From the NCBI GenBank assembly GCA_964587555.1, contig CAZPLR010000015.1, positions 1 to 36,209 on the forward strand: a stretch of DNA of 36,209 nucleotides, in the 5' to 3' direction. Origin of the DNA: JAHHTP01 sp964587555 (GTDB lineage: Bacteria > Bacillota > Clostridia > Oscillospirales > Ruminococcaceae). Made by a program: the position numbers and the translations under genes. Below are positions 23,715 through 32,773 of the stretch, one piece after another. Every line of letters begins with the position of its first letter. The first letter of the stretch is position 1. Under the pieces are notes generated by a model. The model did not search any database. It was not told where the DNA came from and worked only from the letters and a program-made list of their open reading frames with translations.

Positions 23715-25541
23715 ATGAAGCAGAAAAATTACTTAAAAACGCCATTTCGAAATCTTTTCTATCTGCTTAGCGAGGTTTGGAAGGAATATCGGGCTTACTT
23801 ATTTTTACTCTTCGGGTTTGCACTTGTTAATATGTTTTACATGGTGGTAACGCCGTTTCTTTACAGCAGCGCAATTAATGCGGTTGTGGAGGAGCAGGAG
23901 CGCGTAAAGCATCTCGTTATTTTAGGGATTTTATTGCTGGTTGTCGTGCTTTGCGATATTTTCGGCTGTTATCTGGATCGTCACATCAACCTAGGCTGTT
24001 GGCGAAAATTCCTTTGGATTTTTGAAAAGAAGCTTATCATCAAGCAGATCGATACCGATTACGAGAATTTAGAGGTCACTGCCAATAATGATAAGCTGCA
24101 AAAAGCGTGGGACAGTATCGGCTACGGCTTTGACGACGGGATGTTCGCGCTATACATTTTCTTGAGAGACGCCGTCGCGCTGGCTGTGAGCGGAACAGTG
24201 CTGTTCACGCTGCATCCCCTAATTCTGATGATTGTCACTGTAGCGGCGCTTGCAACCTTCGTGCTTTCCCGTGTTGAAAACAACTGGGTAATCAAGCACA
24301 CCTCCGACTGGACACCCTACACCCGCAAAATGTCCTATCTCGCAAGGCAGAGCATGGACTTTACCCGCGGCAAGGATATTAGGCTTTTTAGGATGCGGCA
24401 CTTTCTTACCGACGCTTTTCGTGATGTATTCAAAAAGCGTTATGACTGGGGCAAAAAAGCCGACCGCGTGACCCTGCTGCTTTCGATCGCGAGGGCGTTT
24501 GTAATCTCTCTCTGTATTGGCGGCGCTCATGCCTTTGCTGTATGGCAGGTATATATTGGCGAGATTAGCGCCGGCAGCTTTGTGCTGTACTTCAATATGA
24601 TTGAAAACTACTTTTACAGCGTTACCCAGCTTGCGGAGTATATGTCGCGTATGCTTCTGTGCGGCAATAAGATCGGTTTTTTACGAGAATATCTGGCTAT
24701 TCCGGATAAGACCAACCGCAAAACCGGAAAGCCGCTGCCAACGGAAAGCATTTCCATTGTTTTTGATCATGTTTCCTACACCTATCACGGCGCTTCCAAA
24801 GAGACGCTGCACGACATCTGCTTTACGCTGCATCCGGGAGAAAAGCTTGCGCTTGTCGGCTTAAACGGCGCGGGTAAAACAACCTTAATCAAGCTGCTGT
24901 GCGGTCTATACGACCCGACTGAAGGAGAAATACTGCTTAACGGCGTTCCGGTGCGCGAATATAACCGCGAGGAATACTTTGATCTTTTCTCAGCGGTCTT
25001 TCAGGATTTTGAGATCCTTCCCGTCACCATTGAAAAGAATATCATGCAAACGGAAGATGTGAATGAAGCCATTTGCTCCGACGCGCTGAACAAGGCTGGA
25101 TTATTGGAGCGGATTGCCGAACTGCCGCAGGGTGCGAAAACCAGGCTTGCAAAAAGCGTCTTTGACGATGCGACCGATTTTTCCGGCGGCGAGCGGCAGA
25201 AGCTTGCGCTTGCCAGAGCGATCTGTAAGGATGCGCCGGTGCTGCTGCTTGACGAGCCGACCGCCGCGCTCGACCCGATCTCCGAGCAGGAGATGTATTT
25301 ACAGTACGTACAGTTCTCCGAGGGTAAATCGAGCATTTTCATCTCCCACCGGCTTGCCTCCACCCGCTTCTGCAGCCGCATCCTAGTGCTGGAAAACGGA
25401 AGTATTATGGAAGAAGGCAGCCATGAGGAATTGTTAAAGCGAAACGGCGTTTACGCAAGCCTATATAAAGTGCAGAGCGCCTATTATCAGGAGGAACAGA
25501 GAAAGGAGGCGTTAAGAATTGAAGCTGAAGGAAAAATGTAA
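23715..25541 (+). CDS. ABC exporter subunit A (fused permease-ATPase)
   Basis: Half of a probable heterodimeric exporter. An N-terminal permease of six helices (about residues 25-320) is followed by an ATPase: Walker A GLNGAGKTTLIKLL (~380-393), signature FSGGERQKLALARA (~487), Walker B VLLLDEPTAALDP (~508) with the catalytic Glu, and H-loop ISHRLAS. There is no C39 peptidase domain, so leader peptides would not be cut here. ATG 23715 is chosen: GAAAGG is ~9 bases upstream; earlier in-frame ATGs at 23706/23709 overlap it. The next gene starts 23 nt before this one ends. Confidence 0.9.
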   Translation: MKQKNYLKTPFRNLFYLLSEVWKEYRAYLFLLFGFALVNMFYMVVTPFLYSSAINAVVEEQERVKHLVILGILLLVVVLCDIFGCYLDRHINLGCWRKFLWIFEKKLIIKQIDTDYENLEVTANNDKLQKAWDSIGYGFDDGMFALYIFLRDAVALAVSGTVLFTLHPLILMIVTVAALATFVLSRVENNWVIKHTSDWTPYTRKMSYLARQSMDFTRGKDIRLFRMRHFLTDAFRDVFKKRYDWGKKADRVTLLLSIARAFVISLCIGGAHAFAVWQVYIGEISAGSFVLYFNMIENYFYSVTQLAEYMSRMLLCGNKIGFLREYLAIPDKTNRKTGKPLPTESISIVFDHVSYTYHGASKETLHDICFTLHPGEKLALVGLNGAGKTTLIKLLCGLYDPTEGEILLNGVPVREYNREEYFDLFSAVFQDFEILPVTIEKNIMQTEDVNEAICSDALNKAGLLERIAELPQGAKTRLAKSVFDDATDFSGGERQKLALARAICKDAPVLLLDEPTAALDPISEQEMYLQYVQFSEGKSSIFISHRLASTRFCSRILVLENGSIMEEGSHEELLKRNGVYASLYKVQSAYYQEEQRKEALRIEAEGKM

Positions 25542-27414
25542 GATCATCGCGCGCGGATATCGGATTTGCCACGAAATAGCGCCGGGATATATCGGGCGCA
25601 ACTCTGCGGAGGCAATGTTTATCAAGCTGCGCAGTTGGGGCGAGATTTATCTGACTGCCGCTGTGGTGGGTTTCATCACAAGCAGACGGGAGCTTTTCCA
25701 ATCGCTTGTGACGGTCGCGCTTTACGCAGGGCTTACGCTCCTGTTCAAGCTAATCGAATCTCTATTTGCCGGCAAAAATAACCGCTTGGTTCTGCGTTTT
25801 GAGGCAAATATCGACATGAAATTTGCCGAGAAATGCACAGAGATGGACTTTGTCAATTTGGAACTGCCGGAAACCTTCCGCAAGCGTGAGGAGGCATATA
25901 AATACGCGCTTGGGACCTATAGTGCGGAAGGGCTTGCGTTTATCTTCAGACACAGTCATGAATACCTTCAGAATCTGTTTGGTATTATCATAGGGGGCTT
26001 CGCCTGCTTTCAGATGCTGTTTCCTTCCAAAGAAATGCTGCAAAATGCTAAGCAGGGCGGCTTTTATGATTTTGCCAATTCCTACTGGATGCTTGCGGTT
26101 TTTCTGCTGCTTACTGCGGTCATGATAACGCTCAGCGTCCTTGTTTCTATCAAGGCTGCAAAGTGCTACTCCGATTTGCTGGCGATTCCGGAGTATAACC
26201 AGAAAAGCCGGCTGCGCAGCTATTATAACGAATATTTCATAAACCGTTATCAGCTCGGCAAGGACATCCGTATTTTCAAGCAAAAGAGGCTCCTACTAAA
26301 AGAAATACAGGAAAATATGAACGGGCTTTTTGATATCGAATTCCGAACTGCGCACCAATTGGCAAAGCTGGAAGCGCTTTCAAACATTTTTCTGGATATG
26401 CTCACCCTGCTTGCCTATGCGTTTATTATTCTGCGCGCAATTTCCGGTGTATACAATACGGCGCAAGTTACGCTTTATATCATGGGATTTACAAACTTAG
26501 CGGGAAGTATTAAAAGTTTTGCGCTAAATATGGAGCGCCTGTTTACGATATCGACTGTACAGTTAGAAAAGACGTTTTCCTTTTTAGATATCCCTGATGA
26601 GAAATACAAAGGCAGCATCCCAACCGAAAAGCGGGACGACGGCGAATACGAATTTGAATTTCACCATGTCAGCTTTCGTTATCCGAATGCAGAGAAAGAG
26701 GCGCTCAAGGATGTTTGCTTAAAATGGCATATTGGAGAAAAAATGGCGCTTGTTGGAAAGAATGGCTGCGGAAAATCAACCTTAGTCAAGTTGCTTTGCA
26801 GGCTTTACGATCCAACAGAAGGGTACATCACGCTAAACGGCGTGGATATCCGCAAATATAATTTGGAGGAATACATGGCGCTTTTTTCGGTGGTATTCCA
26901 AGATTCCAATGTGTTCTCCCTAACGGTCGGCGAGAATGTTGCGGCTGGGATTGATTATGACCGAGAAAGGGCTGAGGATTGTCTGAAACGCGCCGGATTG
27001 GGGACATGGCTTGAAAAACAGAAAGAAGGGCTTGATACCTATCTCTACAAGGATTTCAGCGAAAGCGGCGTTGAAATTTCCGGCGGCGAAAAGCAGAAGA
27101 TCAACCTTGCGCGCGCGATCTACAAAAATGCGCCATTTGTGGTTTTGGACGAGCCGACCGCCGCGCTCGACCCAATTTCGGAAAACGAAATCTACCGGCA
27201 TTTTAATGAGGTCACCGGCAGCAAAACGGCAATCTACATCTCGCACCGGCTTTCCTCCTGCCGTTTTTGCAACGATATTATCGTAATGGAAAAGGGCAGG
27301 ATCTGTGAGCGCGGCGCACACGAGATGCTGCTGCAACAAAACGGCGTTTACGCGCGGCTCTGGCGCGCACAGGCAGAATACTACAGAAATGCGGGCGGCG
27401 ACCTGTATGTGTAA
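25519..27414 (+). CDS. ABC exporter subunit B (fused permease-ATPase)
   Basis: Second half of the exporter, 631 residues. A long N-terminal stretch precedes the permease helices; ATPase motifs: Walker A GKNGCGKSTLVKLL (~412), signature ISGGEKQKINLARA (~519), Walker B FVVLDEPTAALDP (~539), H-loop ISHRLSS. Both subunits keep a catalytic Glu and His, so neither site is degenerate, unlike many heterodimeric exporters. TTG 25519 start has AAAGGAGG nine bases upstream, inside the end of the first subunit gene. The next terminator is at 27418-27464. Confidence 0.9.
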   Translation: MKLKEKCKIIARGYRICHEIAPGYIGRNSAEAMFIKLRSWGEIYLTAAVVGFITSRRELFQSLVTVALYAGLTLLFKLIESLFAGKNNRLVLRFEANIDMKFAEKCTEMDFVNLELPETFRKREEAYKYALGTYSAEGLAFIFRHSHEYLQNLFGIIIGGFACFQMLFPSKEMLQNAKQGGFYDFANSYWMLAVFLLLTAVMITLSVLVSIKAAKCYSDLLAIPEYNQKSRLRSYYNEYFINRYQLGKDIRIFKQKRLLLKEIQENMNGLFDIEFRTAHQLAKLEALSNIFLDMLTLLAYAFIILRAISGVYNTAQVTLYIMGFTNLAGSIKSFALNMERLFTISTVQLEKTFSFLDIPDEKYKGSIPTEKRDDGEYEFEFHHVSFRYPNAEKEALKDVCLKWHIGEKMALVGKNGCGKSTLVKLLCRLYDPTEGYITLNGVDIRKYNLEEYMALFSVVFQDSNVFSLTVGENVAAGIDYDRERAEDCLKRAGLGTWLEKQKEGLDTYLYKDFSESGVEISGGEKQKINLARAIYKNAPFVVLDEPTAALDPISENEIYRHFNEVTGSKTAIYISHRLSSCRFCNDIIVMEKGRICERGAHEMLLQQNGVYARLWRAQAEYYRNAGGDLYV

Positions 27415-27417
27415 ATC

Positions 27418-27464
27418 AAAAGCTCCAAAATGTCGCTCTGTTTGACATTTTGGAGCTTTTTTAT
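27418..27464. terminator. Bidirectional terminator, ABC pair and DUF3737 gene
   Basis: AAAGCTCCAAAATGTC (27418-27433) pairs perfectly over 16 bp with GACATTTTGGAGCTTT (27444-27459) and is followed by TTTATTTT. It ends the exporter transcript and, in the other direction, the DUF3737 gene. Confidence 0.9.
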
Positions 27465-27480
27465 TTTGGAGTAAAATGGC

Positions 27481-28317
27481 TTATCCGCCGACAATGACCT
27501 CTCCCTTGGCGTCCGGATCGTCATAAATGAACTCGTTGACCGCCGGAACTGTGATTCTGCCGCAAAGCGGATTTTTGATGCTGATAACCGGAGATGTAAC
27601 GCTTGCGTAAACCTCGGATTTTTCAAAGCAGAAATCGGCGGCTTCCATCTCACAGTCAATCAGTGTGAGATTCTTGCAATAGCAGAGCGGCTGTGTGCCG
27701 ATAATCCTGCAATTTTCCAGAGTCAAGCCCTCGGAATACCATGCTAAGTACTCGCCCTTGATCACGCTGTTTCTCACAGTCACGTTTTTGGTGTGCCAAA
27801 AGGCATCCTTTGTATCGAAAACGCAGTGATCTAAAATCGCGTTTTCCACATATTGGAACGAGTACTTCCCCTTCAGCTTCATACCGGAAAAATCCAGATG
27901 GGATGAGCGGAGCATGAAATACTCGCTTTCCACATAGCCGCCGTCCATACGCATTCGATCGACCGACCAGCCAAATTCCGGCGAAACGACATGGCAGTTC
28001 AGCATGCGAACGTCGCTGCACTCCCTGAGTGCCTTGATGCCCTGCAGTTTGCTGTTGGTGATTGTGATATGGTCGGAGTACCATAACGCCGCGCGGCAAA
28101 GCGGCGTTAATTCGCAGTTTTCTATCTTTAACCCATGATTATGCCAAAACGGATAACGCAGGTTAAAAAAACTTTCCTTCACTACAACGTCGCTGCATTC
28201 CTTAAATGCGCTTTCTCCATCTGCCGGGCCATCGAATGTACAGCCGATAACCGAAATCCCTTTGCTGCCGTAAAGCGCGCGCTCAGCGTCAAAGGTCTGA
28301 TTTTTAATTATTTTCAT
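27481..28317 (-). CDS. DUF3737 family protein (right-handed beta-helix)
   Basis: A 278-residue cytoplasmic protein built of repeated short strands such as SDHITITNSKLQG, ECSDVRMLNCHVV, KNVTVRNSVIKG and EGLTLENCRIIG, each ~20 residues apart, which is a parallel beta-helix of the pectate-lyase type. The N-terminal ERALYGSKGISVIGCTFDGPADGESAFKEC-type block (kept short here) and the WHN/FWHTK repeats are those of DUF3737. No catalytic residues can be assigned. The ATG follows GGAGAGG. Single gene unit between a bidirectional terminator and the 28392-28397 promoter element. Confidence 0.8.
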   Translation of the reverse strand: MKIIKNQTFDAERALYGSKGISVIGCTFDGPADGESAFKECSDVVVKESFFNLRYPFWHNHGLKIENCELTPLCRAALWYSDHITITNSKLQGIKALRECSDVRMLNCHVVSPEFGWSVDRMRMDGGYVESEYFMLRSSHLDFSGMKLKGKYSFQYVENAILDHCVFDTKDAFWHTKNVTVRNSVIKGEYLAWYSEGLTLENCRIIGTQPLCYCKNLTLIDCEMEAADFCFEKSEVYASVTSPVISIKNPLCGRITVPAVNEFIYDDPDAKGEVIVGG

Positions 28318-28391
28318 TTGTCCTCTCCTATCTGTATCCTATATTTTCCCCGTTTCTGTAATGCTGCCAAGATGGTATATTTTTCTACTTC

Positions 28392-28418
28392 ATTATAACA
28401 TACACGTCAAGTCCTCAA
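28392..28418 (-). promoter_or_regulatory. Possible promoter of the DUF3737 gene
   Basis: Minus strand: perfect TATAAT at 28397-28392. Upstream TTGAGG is 15 bp away, shorter than ideal; a weaker TATTGA hexamer is 17 bp away. The -10 is good, the -35 uncertain. Confidence 0.45.
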
Positions 28419-28574
28419 TACTTCTTATAGATGCATGACAGCATTGCTTTCCCAAAAGAAAAACGCCCGTCAAAAATCCTGTTTTACGCATTGCAGAGGT
28501 ATGCGCAATATAGGTTTTTGAATTTTCTTGCTGCTTTTCTTCCTGCAAAAAAATGCTAAACCCCAAAAAACGGA
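28419..28574. other. Intergenic stretch without recognised content
   Basis: Between the DUF3737 promoter and the rnf promoter. I find no ORF with a ribosome binding site and no complete terminator stem (an ACGGGCGTTTTTC segment on the minus strand lacks its partner arm). It may simply be spacer for the divergent promoters. Confidence 0.5.
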
Positions 28575-28603
28575 TTGACATCCTTCGTTTTCTATCATAT
28601 AAT
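28575..28603 (+). promoter_or_regulatory. Consensus sigma-A promoter of the rnf operon
   Basis: TTGACA (28575-28580), exactly 17 bp, TATAAT (28598-28603): both hexamers perfect. Transcription should start near 28610, giving a leader of ~105 nt. Confidence 0.9.
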
Positions 28604-28612
28604 TAAAGAATA

Positions 28613-28690
28613 GCCTCTAATTTTGCCGTTTTATCGCAATATGCAATATATGGAAGGTAGCTTAGAGGCGCAGGTTTTCACTGCTACAAC
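28613..28690 (+). promoter_or_regulatory. Structured 5' leader of the rnf operon
   Basis: GCCTCTAA (28613-28620) pairs perfectly with TTAGAGGC (28662-28669) and closes a ~41-nt region in which TTGC can pair with GCAA. A second small hairpin GCAG-GTTTTCA-CTGC follows. The layout (closing stem at the transcription start, inner hairpins, then the gene) resembles a cis-regulatory RNA. I see no FMN, lysine, cobalamin or sodium riboswitch signature. Confidence 0.4.
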
Positions 28691-28715
28691 GAATTAGAAA
28701 TGTGAGGATTTCTGT

Positions 28716-30035
28716 ATGTCATTTTGGAAGCTAAAAGGCGTATCCGTTCCCCATCGGAAGAATACTGCCGATCTGTCAGCCGTCAAAATGCCCGCACCGC
28801 AAACAGTCTCGATCCCGGTCACAATGCACATCGGCGCGTCAAGCGTTCCGTGCGTCAAGCCCGGCGACGCGGTAGAGATAGGCGATGTGATCGCAAATGC
28901 GGGAGGCTTTGTCGGCGCGCCGATCCACGCAAGCATTTCCGGCACGGTCAAGAGGATTGACACTCTAACCTCAAGCATGGGCAGCCCGATGAACGCCATC
29001 GTCATCGAATCGGATGGCAGAATGGCGGTATCTGAGGCGGTAAAGCCGCCGCATGTCACAAATTATGAAGAGTTTATCGCCGCAGTGCGTGAAAGCGGCG
29101 TTGTCGGCTTAGGCGGCGCGGGATTTCCAACCGCTGTTAAGCTTGATGTCAAGGAACTTTCTCGGATCAAAGCGGTTGTAATTAACGGTGCTGAATGCGA
29201 GCCGTACATCACCAGCGACACGAGAACAATGCTTGATAAAGCGGACTGGATGGAAAAAGGCATTCAGTTATTGGAAAAATATTTGCAGGTTAAGAACATC
29301 ATTATCGGCATTGAGAAAAACAAACCGCAGTGTATTGCAAAGATGAATGAGATCGCCGCAAAGGACGCAGCGGTCACAGTCAAAGCGTTGCCTTCGATCT
29401 ACCCGCAGGGCGGTGAGAAGGTATTGATTTATCACACGACCGGCGCAATCGTTCCAGAAGGCAAGCTGCCAATCGATGCGGGCGCGATCGTACTCAACTG
29501 CACAACCTTAGCGGCGATCGCTGAATACATCGAAACGGGTATGCCGCTGGTAAGCAAATGCGTCACGGTGGACGGCAGCGCCGTCAAGCGTCCGCAGAAC
29601 GTGATCGTTCCAATCGGAACCAGCCTAGCGGATGTGTTCGCATTCTGTGGCGGCTTTCAAGCAGAGCCAAAAAAGGTGCTTTATGGCGGTCCGATGATGG
29701 GCATTGCGGTTCCGGATTGCAGTGCGCCGGTATTAAAAAATACCAACGCAATCATAGCGCTGGATGAAAGAGAGGCTGCTCCGAAGGAAACCACGCCATG
29801 TATCCGCTGCGGAAGCTGCGTCGGGCACTGTCCCTTACGGCTCAATCCGGTGGAGATCGGTAAGGCATATCGTGCCGGCGACAAGGATGCGCTTCTCTCG
29901 CTGAAGGTGAACCTCTGTATGGAGTGCGGCTGCTGCTCTTACATATGCCCGACTGCGCAGCCTTTGGTGCAGCAGAATAAGCTTGCAAAATCGATGATAA
30001 AAGGATACAAACCAAAGGAGGGCAAAAAATCATGA
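28716..30035 (+). CDS. rnfC: Rnf complex subunit C
   Basis: Peripheral NADH-binding subunit of the Rnf complex, which couples electron flow from ferredoxin to NAD to Na+ or H+ export. At 439 residues it has the clostridial size. Features: N-terminal biotinyl-lipoyl-like domain (MHIGASSVPCVKPGDAV), the FMN/NADH glycine-rich GVVGLGGAGFPTAVKLD with INGAECEPYITSD, an SLBB domain, and two [4Fe-4S] motifs: CIRCGSCVGHCP and CMECGCCSYICP. Binding site GAGGA is weak. Its stop overlaps rnfD by four bases. Confidence 0.97.
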   Translation: MSFWKLKGVSVPHRKNTADLSAVKMPAPQTVSIPVTMHIGASSVPCVKPGDAVEIGDVIANAGGFVGAPIHASISGTVKRIDTLTSSMGSPMNAIVIESDGRMAVSEAVKPPHVTNYEEFIAAVRESGVVGLGGAGFPTAVKLDVKELSRIKAVVINGAECEPYITSDTRTMLDKADWMEKGIQLLEKYLQVKNIIIGIEKNKPQCIAKMNEIAAKDAAVTVKALPSIYPQGGEKVLIYHTTGAIVPEGKLPIDAGAIVLNCTTLAAIAEYIETGMPLVSKCVTVDGSAVKRPQNVIVPIGTSLADVFAFCGGFQAEPKKVLYGGPMMGIAVPDCSAPVLKNTNAIIALDEREAAPKETTPCIRCGSCVGHCPLRLNPVEIGKAYRAGDKDALLSLKVNLCMECGCCSYICPTAQPLVQQNKLAKSMIKGYKPKEGKKS

Positions 30036-30952
30036 GTAAACTTATCGTTTCCCCTTCCCCGCATATTGCGACCGCCCGTACGACGCAGCGCATTATGCTG
30101 GACGTCATCATCGCGCTGTGTCCAGCAGCGATTGCTTCGATTTTCCTGTTTGGCTGGCGCTGCCTGCTTTTGATCGCAGTTTGTATTTTTGCCGCCGTCA
30201 TTTCGGAATATCTGTTTAACGTAGCATGCAAGAAAAAGCAATCCATTTCCAATCTTTCAGCAATCGTCACAGGATTGCTGCTTGCGCTGAATCTTCCCGC
30301 ATCCTTGCCGCTATGGCAGGGCGCTCTCGGCAGTGCGTTTGCAATCGTTGTTGTCAAATGTCTGTTCGGCGGGATCGGGCAGAACTTTGCCAATCCGGCG
30401 ATCACAGCGCGTATTTTCCTGCTGATCTCGTTTAGCACGACAATGACGGCAAACGTTTTTCCCGCGGCAGACGCCGTTTCCAGCGCTACGCCGCTCGCGA
30501 TCCTATCCGGTGCGGAAGGAACCTTACCATCCTACCTCGATCTTTTCCTCGGAAAATGCGGCGGCGCTCTGGGCGAAACCTGTACGCTTGCGCTGCTGAT
30601 CGGTGGAATTTATCTGATCTGCCGGAGAGTGATTACTTGGCACACGCCGGTTATCTTTATTGCTACTGTTTTTTTATTCTCGATGATTTTAGGGCAGGAC
30701 GCGCTTGCCGAGATCCTGACCGGTGGTCTCATGATCGGCGCGTTCTTTATGGCAACCGACTATGCGACTACGCCGAATACGGCATGGGGCAAGGTCATTT
30801 TCGGTTTTGGATGCGGTCTGATCACCGTACTGATCCGCATTTACGGAAGTTATCCGGAGGGTGTTTCCTTCTCAATCCTGCTGATGAATATTTTAACACC
30901 GTACATTGAAAAATGGACGAGAACCAAACCGTTTGGAGGTGTCAAGGCATGA
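30032..30952 (+). CDS. rnfD: Rnf complex subunit D
   Basis: Integral membrane subunit carrying covalent FMN. About eight to ten hydrophobic helices are visible (for example IMLDVIIALCPAAIASIFLF and SFSILLMNILTPYIEKW). The expected flavinylation threonine lies in AVSSATPLAIL (T153), where the family has S/T/G-S-A-T-P-L. It starts in the ATGA overlap with rnfC and ends in an ATGA overlap with rnfG, so the operon is translationally coupled here. Confidence 0.95.
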   Translation: MSKLIVSPSPHIATARTTQRIMLDVIIALCPAAIASIFLFGWRCLLLIAVCIFAAVISEYLFNVACKKKQSISNLSAIVTGLLLALNLPASLPLWQGALGSAFAIVVVKCLFGGIGQNFANPAITARIFLLISFSTTMTANVFPAADAVSSATPLAILSGAEGTLPSYLDLFLGKCGGALGETCTLALLIGGIYLICRRVITWHTPVIFIATVFLFSMILGQDALAEILTGGLMIGAFFMATDYATTPNTAWGKVIFGFGCGLITVLIRIYGSYPEGVSFSILLMNILTPYIEKWTRTKPFGGVKA

Positions 30953-31470
30953 AAAGCATGAATTCCTCTATCAAAAGTGTGATCGTGCTGGTGGTCATCT
31001 GCTTTATCGTCACTGCCCTGCTGGCAGGAGTGAATTTTGTCACTGCACCGATCATCGCTGAGGCGAATGAAAGCGCCGCCAAGCAGTCGCTGTTCGAGGT
31101 ACTGCCGCAGGCGGAAGATTTTATTGCGCTTTCGCTGCCGGAGAATACGCCGGTAACTGTCACCGGCATATATGCCGACACTGCAAAGAGCGGCTATGCA
31201 ATTACGATCGACACTTCCTCGCAGTACAGCGCAGATAATATGCTATTCACCATTGGTATCGATACGAACGGGAGGATCATTGGCGTGACGCTGACGCATT
31301 ACAGCGAGTCCAAAGATTTCGGCGCGGACTATCCTTCGACCTATATCGGAGCAGACGCTACCCTTTCCGGCGTAGACACGGTGGCAGGCGTCACCTACTC
31401 TTCCGCTGCATTTAAAGAAGCGGTAGCCGATGCATTTATCGCGCTCGAAGCAGCAAAGGAGGCAGAATAA
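30949..31470 (+). CDS. rnfG: Rnf complex subunit G
   Basis: Membrane-anchored FMN-binding subunit facing the outside; 173 residues. One helix at the N-terminus (residues 9-30) is followed by the FMN-binding domain. The covalent FMN site in the family is S-G-A-T; here it reads VAGVTYSS (T149), with Val in place of Ala but the threonine kept. ATG 30949 is chosen because GGAGGT is nine bases upstream and the codon overlaps the rnfD stop; a frame opening at 30913 has no binding site. Confidence 0.93.
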   Translation: MKSMNSSIKSVIVLVVICFIVTALLAGVNFVTAPIIAEANESAAKQSLFEVLPQAEDFIALSLPENTPVTVTGIYADTAKSGYAITIDTSSQYSADNMLFTIGIDTNGRIIGVTLTHYSESKDFGADYPSTYIGADATLSGVDTVAGVTYSSAAFKEAVADAFIALEAAKEAE

Positions 31471-31471
31471 A

Positions 31472-32164
31472 ATGAAGCAAAACAGTAAGCTTTCCATTTT
31501 ACTAAAGGGCTTCTTAAAAGAAAACCCGGTGTTTGTTCTGGTGCTTGGCACCTGTCCGACTTTAGCTGTGACCGATTCCGTTTCCCGCGCGCTCGGCATG
31601 GGCGCGGCTGCCGCTGTGGTGCTGGTCTGCTCAAACGTAGTTATTTCCGCACTGCGGAAAGTAATTCCGGATAAGGTGCGCATCCCTGCATATATCGTTA
31701 TTATCGCAGGATTTGTTACAGCTGTGCAGATGCTGATGCAGGCGTTTATCCCATCGCTTTACGAGGCGCTGGGCACATATCTAGCGCTGATTGTCGTCAA
31801 TTGCATCATTTTAGGACGCGCTGAGATGTTTGCGAGCAAAAACACAGTTTCGGATTCCGCCTTGGATGGACTTGGAATGGGCATCGGCTTTACGATTGCG
31901 CTTTTCTGTATGGGCACAATTCGCGAAATATTTGGTTCGGGCACCTTCTTTGGCTTTGAGATTCCAGTAATTAAGGACTTCGCCGTTTCTTTTTTCACGC
32001 AGTCGCCGGGCGGTTTCTTTGTATTCGGCGTTCTGATTGCGATTGTCAACAAGATCACCAAGGGAAAAGCGATCAAAAAGAAAGAGTTTGGCTGTGCGGG
32101 CTGTCCATCTTTTGGCATCTGCCAGAAATCAAAGGAAGCGCTCCCGGAAAAGGAGGGCAAATAA
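31472..32164 (+). CDS. rnfE: Rnf complex subunit E
   Basis: Integral subunit of the ion-translocating core, homologous and in inverted topology to RnfA. Six helices are apparent from VFVLVLGTCPTLAVTDSVS onward; LGTCPTLAVT carries the Cys that helps bind the intramembrane iron centre in this family. A cytoplasmic C-terminal tail holds CAGCPSFGIC, which adds cysteines found in many clostridial RnfE proteins. Start 31472 has AAAGGAGGC upstream. It ends directly against the rnfA start codon. Confidence 0.95.
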   Translation: MKQNSKLSILLKGFLKENPVFVLVLGTCPTLAVTDSVSRALGMGAAAAVVLVCSNVVISALRKVIPDKVRIPAYIVIIAGFVTAVQMLMQAFIPSLYEALGTYLALIVVNCIILGRAEMFASKNTVSDSALDGLGMGIGFTIALFCMGTIREIFGSGTFFGFEIPVIKDFAVSFFTQSPGGFFVFGVLIAIVNKITKGKAIKKKEFGCAGCPSFGICQKSKEALPEKEGK

Positions 32165-32758
32165 ATGTTCAAATCTCTGCTGATTATTTTAATGACGAGC
32201 GTGCTTGTCAACAACTATGTGCTGAATAAATTCTTAGGCATCTGTCCGTTTCTTGGCGTTTCCAAAAAGCTGGATCAAGCGGCTGGCATGGGCGCGGCAG
32301 TTACCTTCGTCATGCTGGTCGCGACTGCCGTCACATGGCCGATCCAAACCTATATTTTGAACACACTGGGATTAGAATACCTACAGACCATTGTTTTTAT
32401 CCTAGTCATTGCCGCGCTGGTTCAGTTTGTTGAGATCGTATTAAAGCGTTATATGCCGGCACTCCACAAATCCTTGGGGGTTTATCTGCCGCTGATCACC
32501 ACCAACTGTGCGGTATTGGGCGTCACAATCAATAATATCAAGGATGGCTACGGCTTTTTGGAGTCCATTTTCAGCTCGCTGGGCTGTGGACTTGGCTTTT
32601 TACTTGCGATGGTTATCTTTGCCGGCGTTCGCTCCCGCTTGGACAGTGAGGATACGCCGCAGTGCTTCAAAGGACTGCCAATTACGTTAGTCGCCGCCTC
32701 GATTGTTTCTATGGCGTTCATTGGGTTTGGCGGCGTAGTCGACAAACTGTTTGCGTAA
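32165..32758 (+). CDS. rnfA: Rnf complex subunit A
   Basis: Second core membrane subunit, 197 residues, six helices. The family hallmarks VLVNNYVLNKFLGICPFLGV near the N-terminus (Cys for the shared iron centre with RnfE) and ITTNCAVLGV in the middle (second Cys) are intact. AAAGGAGGGC lies just before the ATG at 32165, inside the rnfE end. Confidence 0.97.
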   Translation: MFKSLLIILMTSVLVNNYVLNKFLGICPFLGVSKKLDQAAGMGAAVTFVMLVATAVTWPIQTYILNTLGLEYLQTIVFILVIAALVQFVEIVLKRYMPALHKSLGVYLPLITTNCAVLGVTINNIKDGYGFLESIFSSLGCGLGFLLAMVIFAGVRSRLDSEDTPQCFKGLPITLVAASIVSMAFIGFGGVVDKLFA

Positions 32759-32773
32759 AAGGAGGAATGTAAA

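Noticed and set aside
28613..28690. Known riboswitch (FMN, cobalamin, lysine) before rnf
   Set aside because: None of the conserved core sequences is present.
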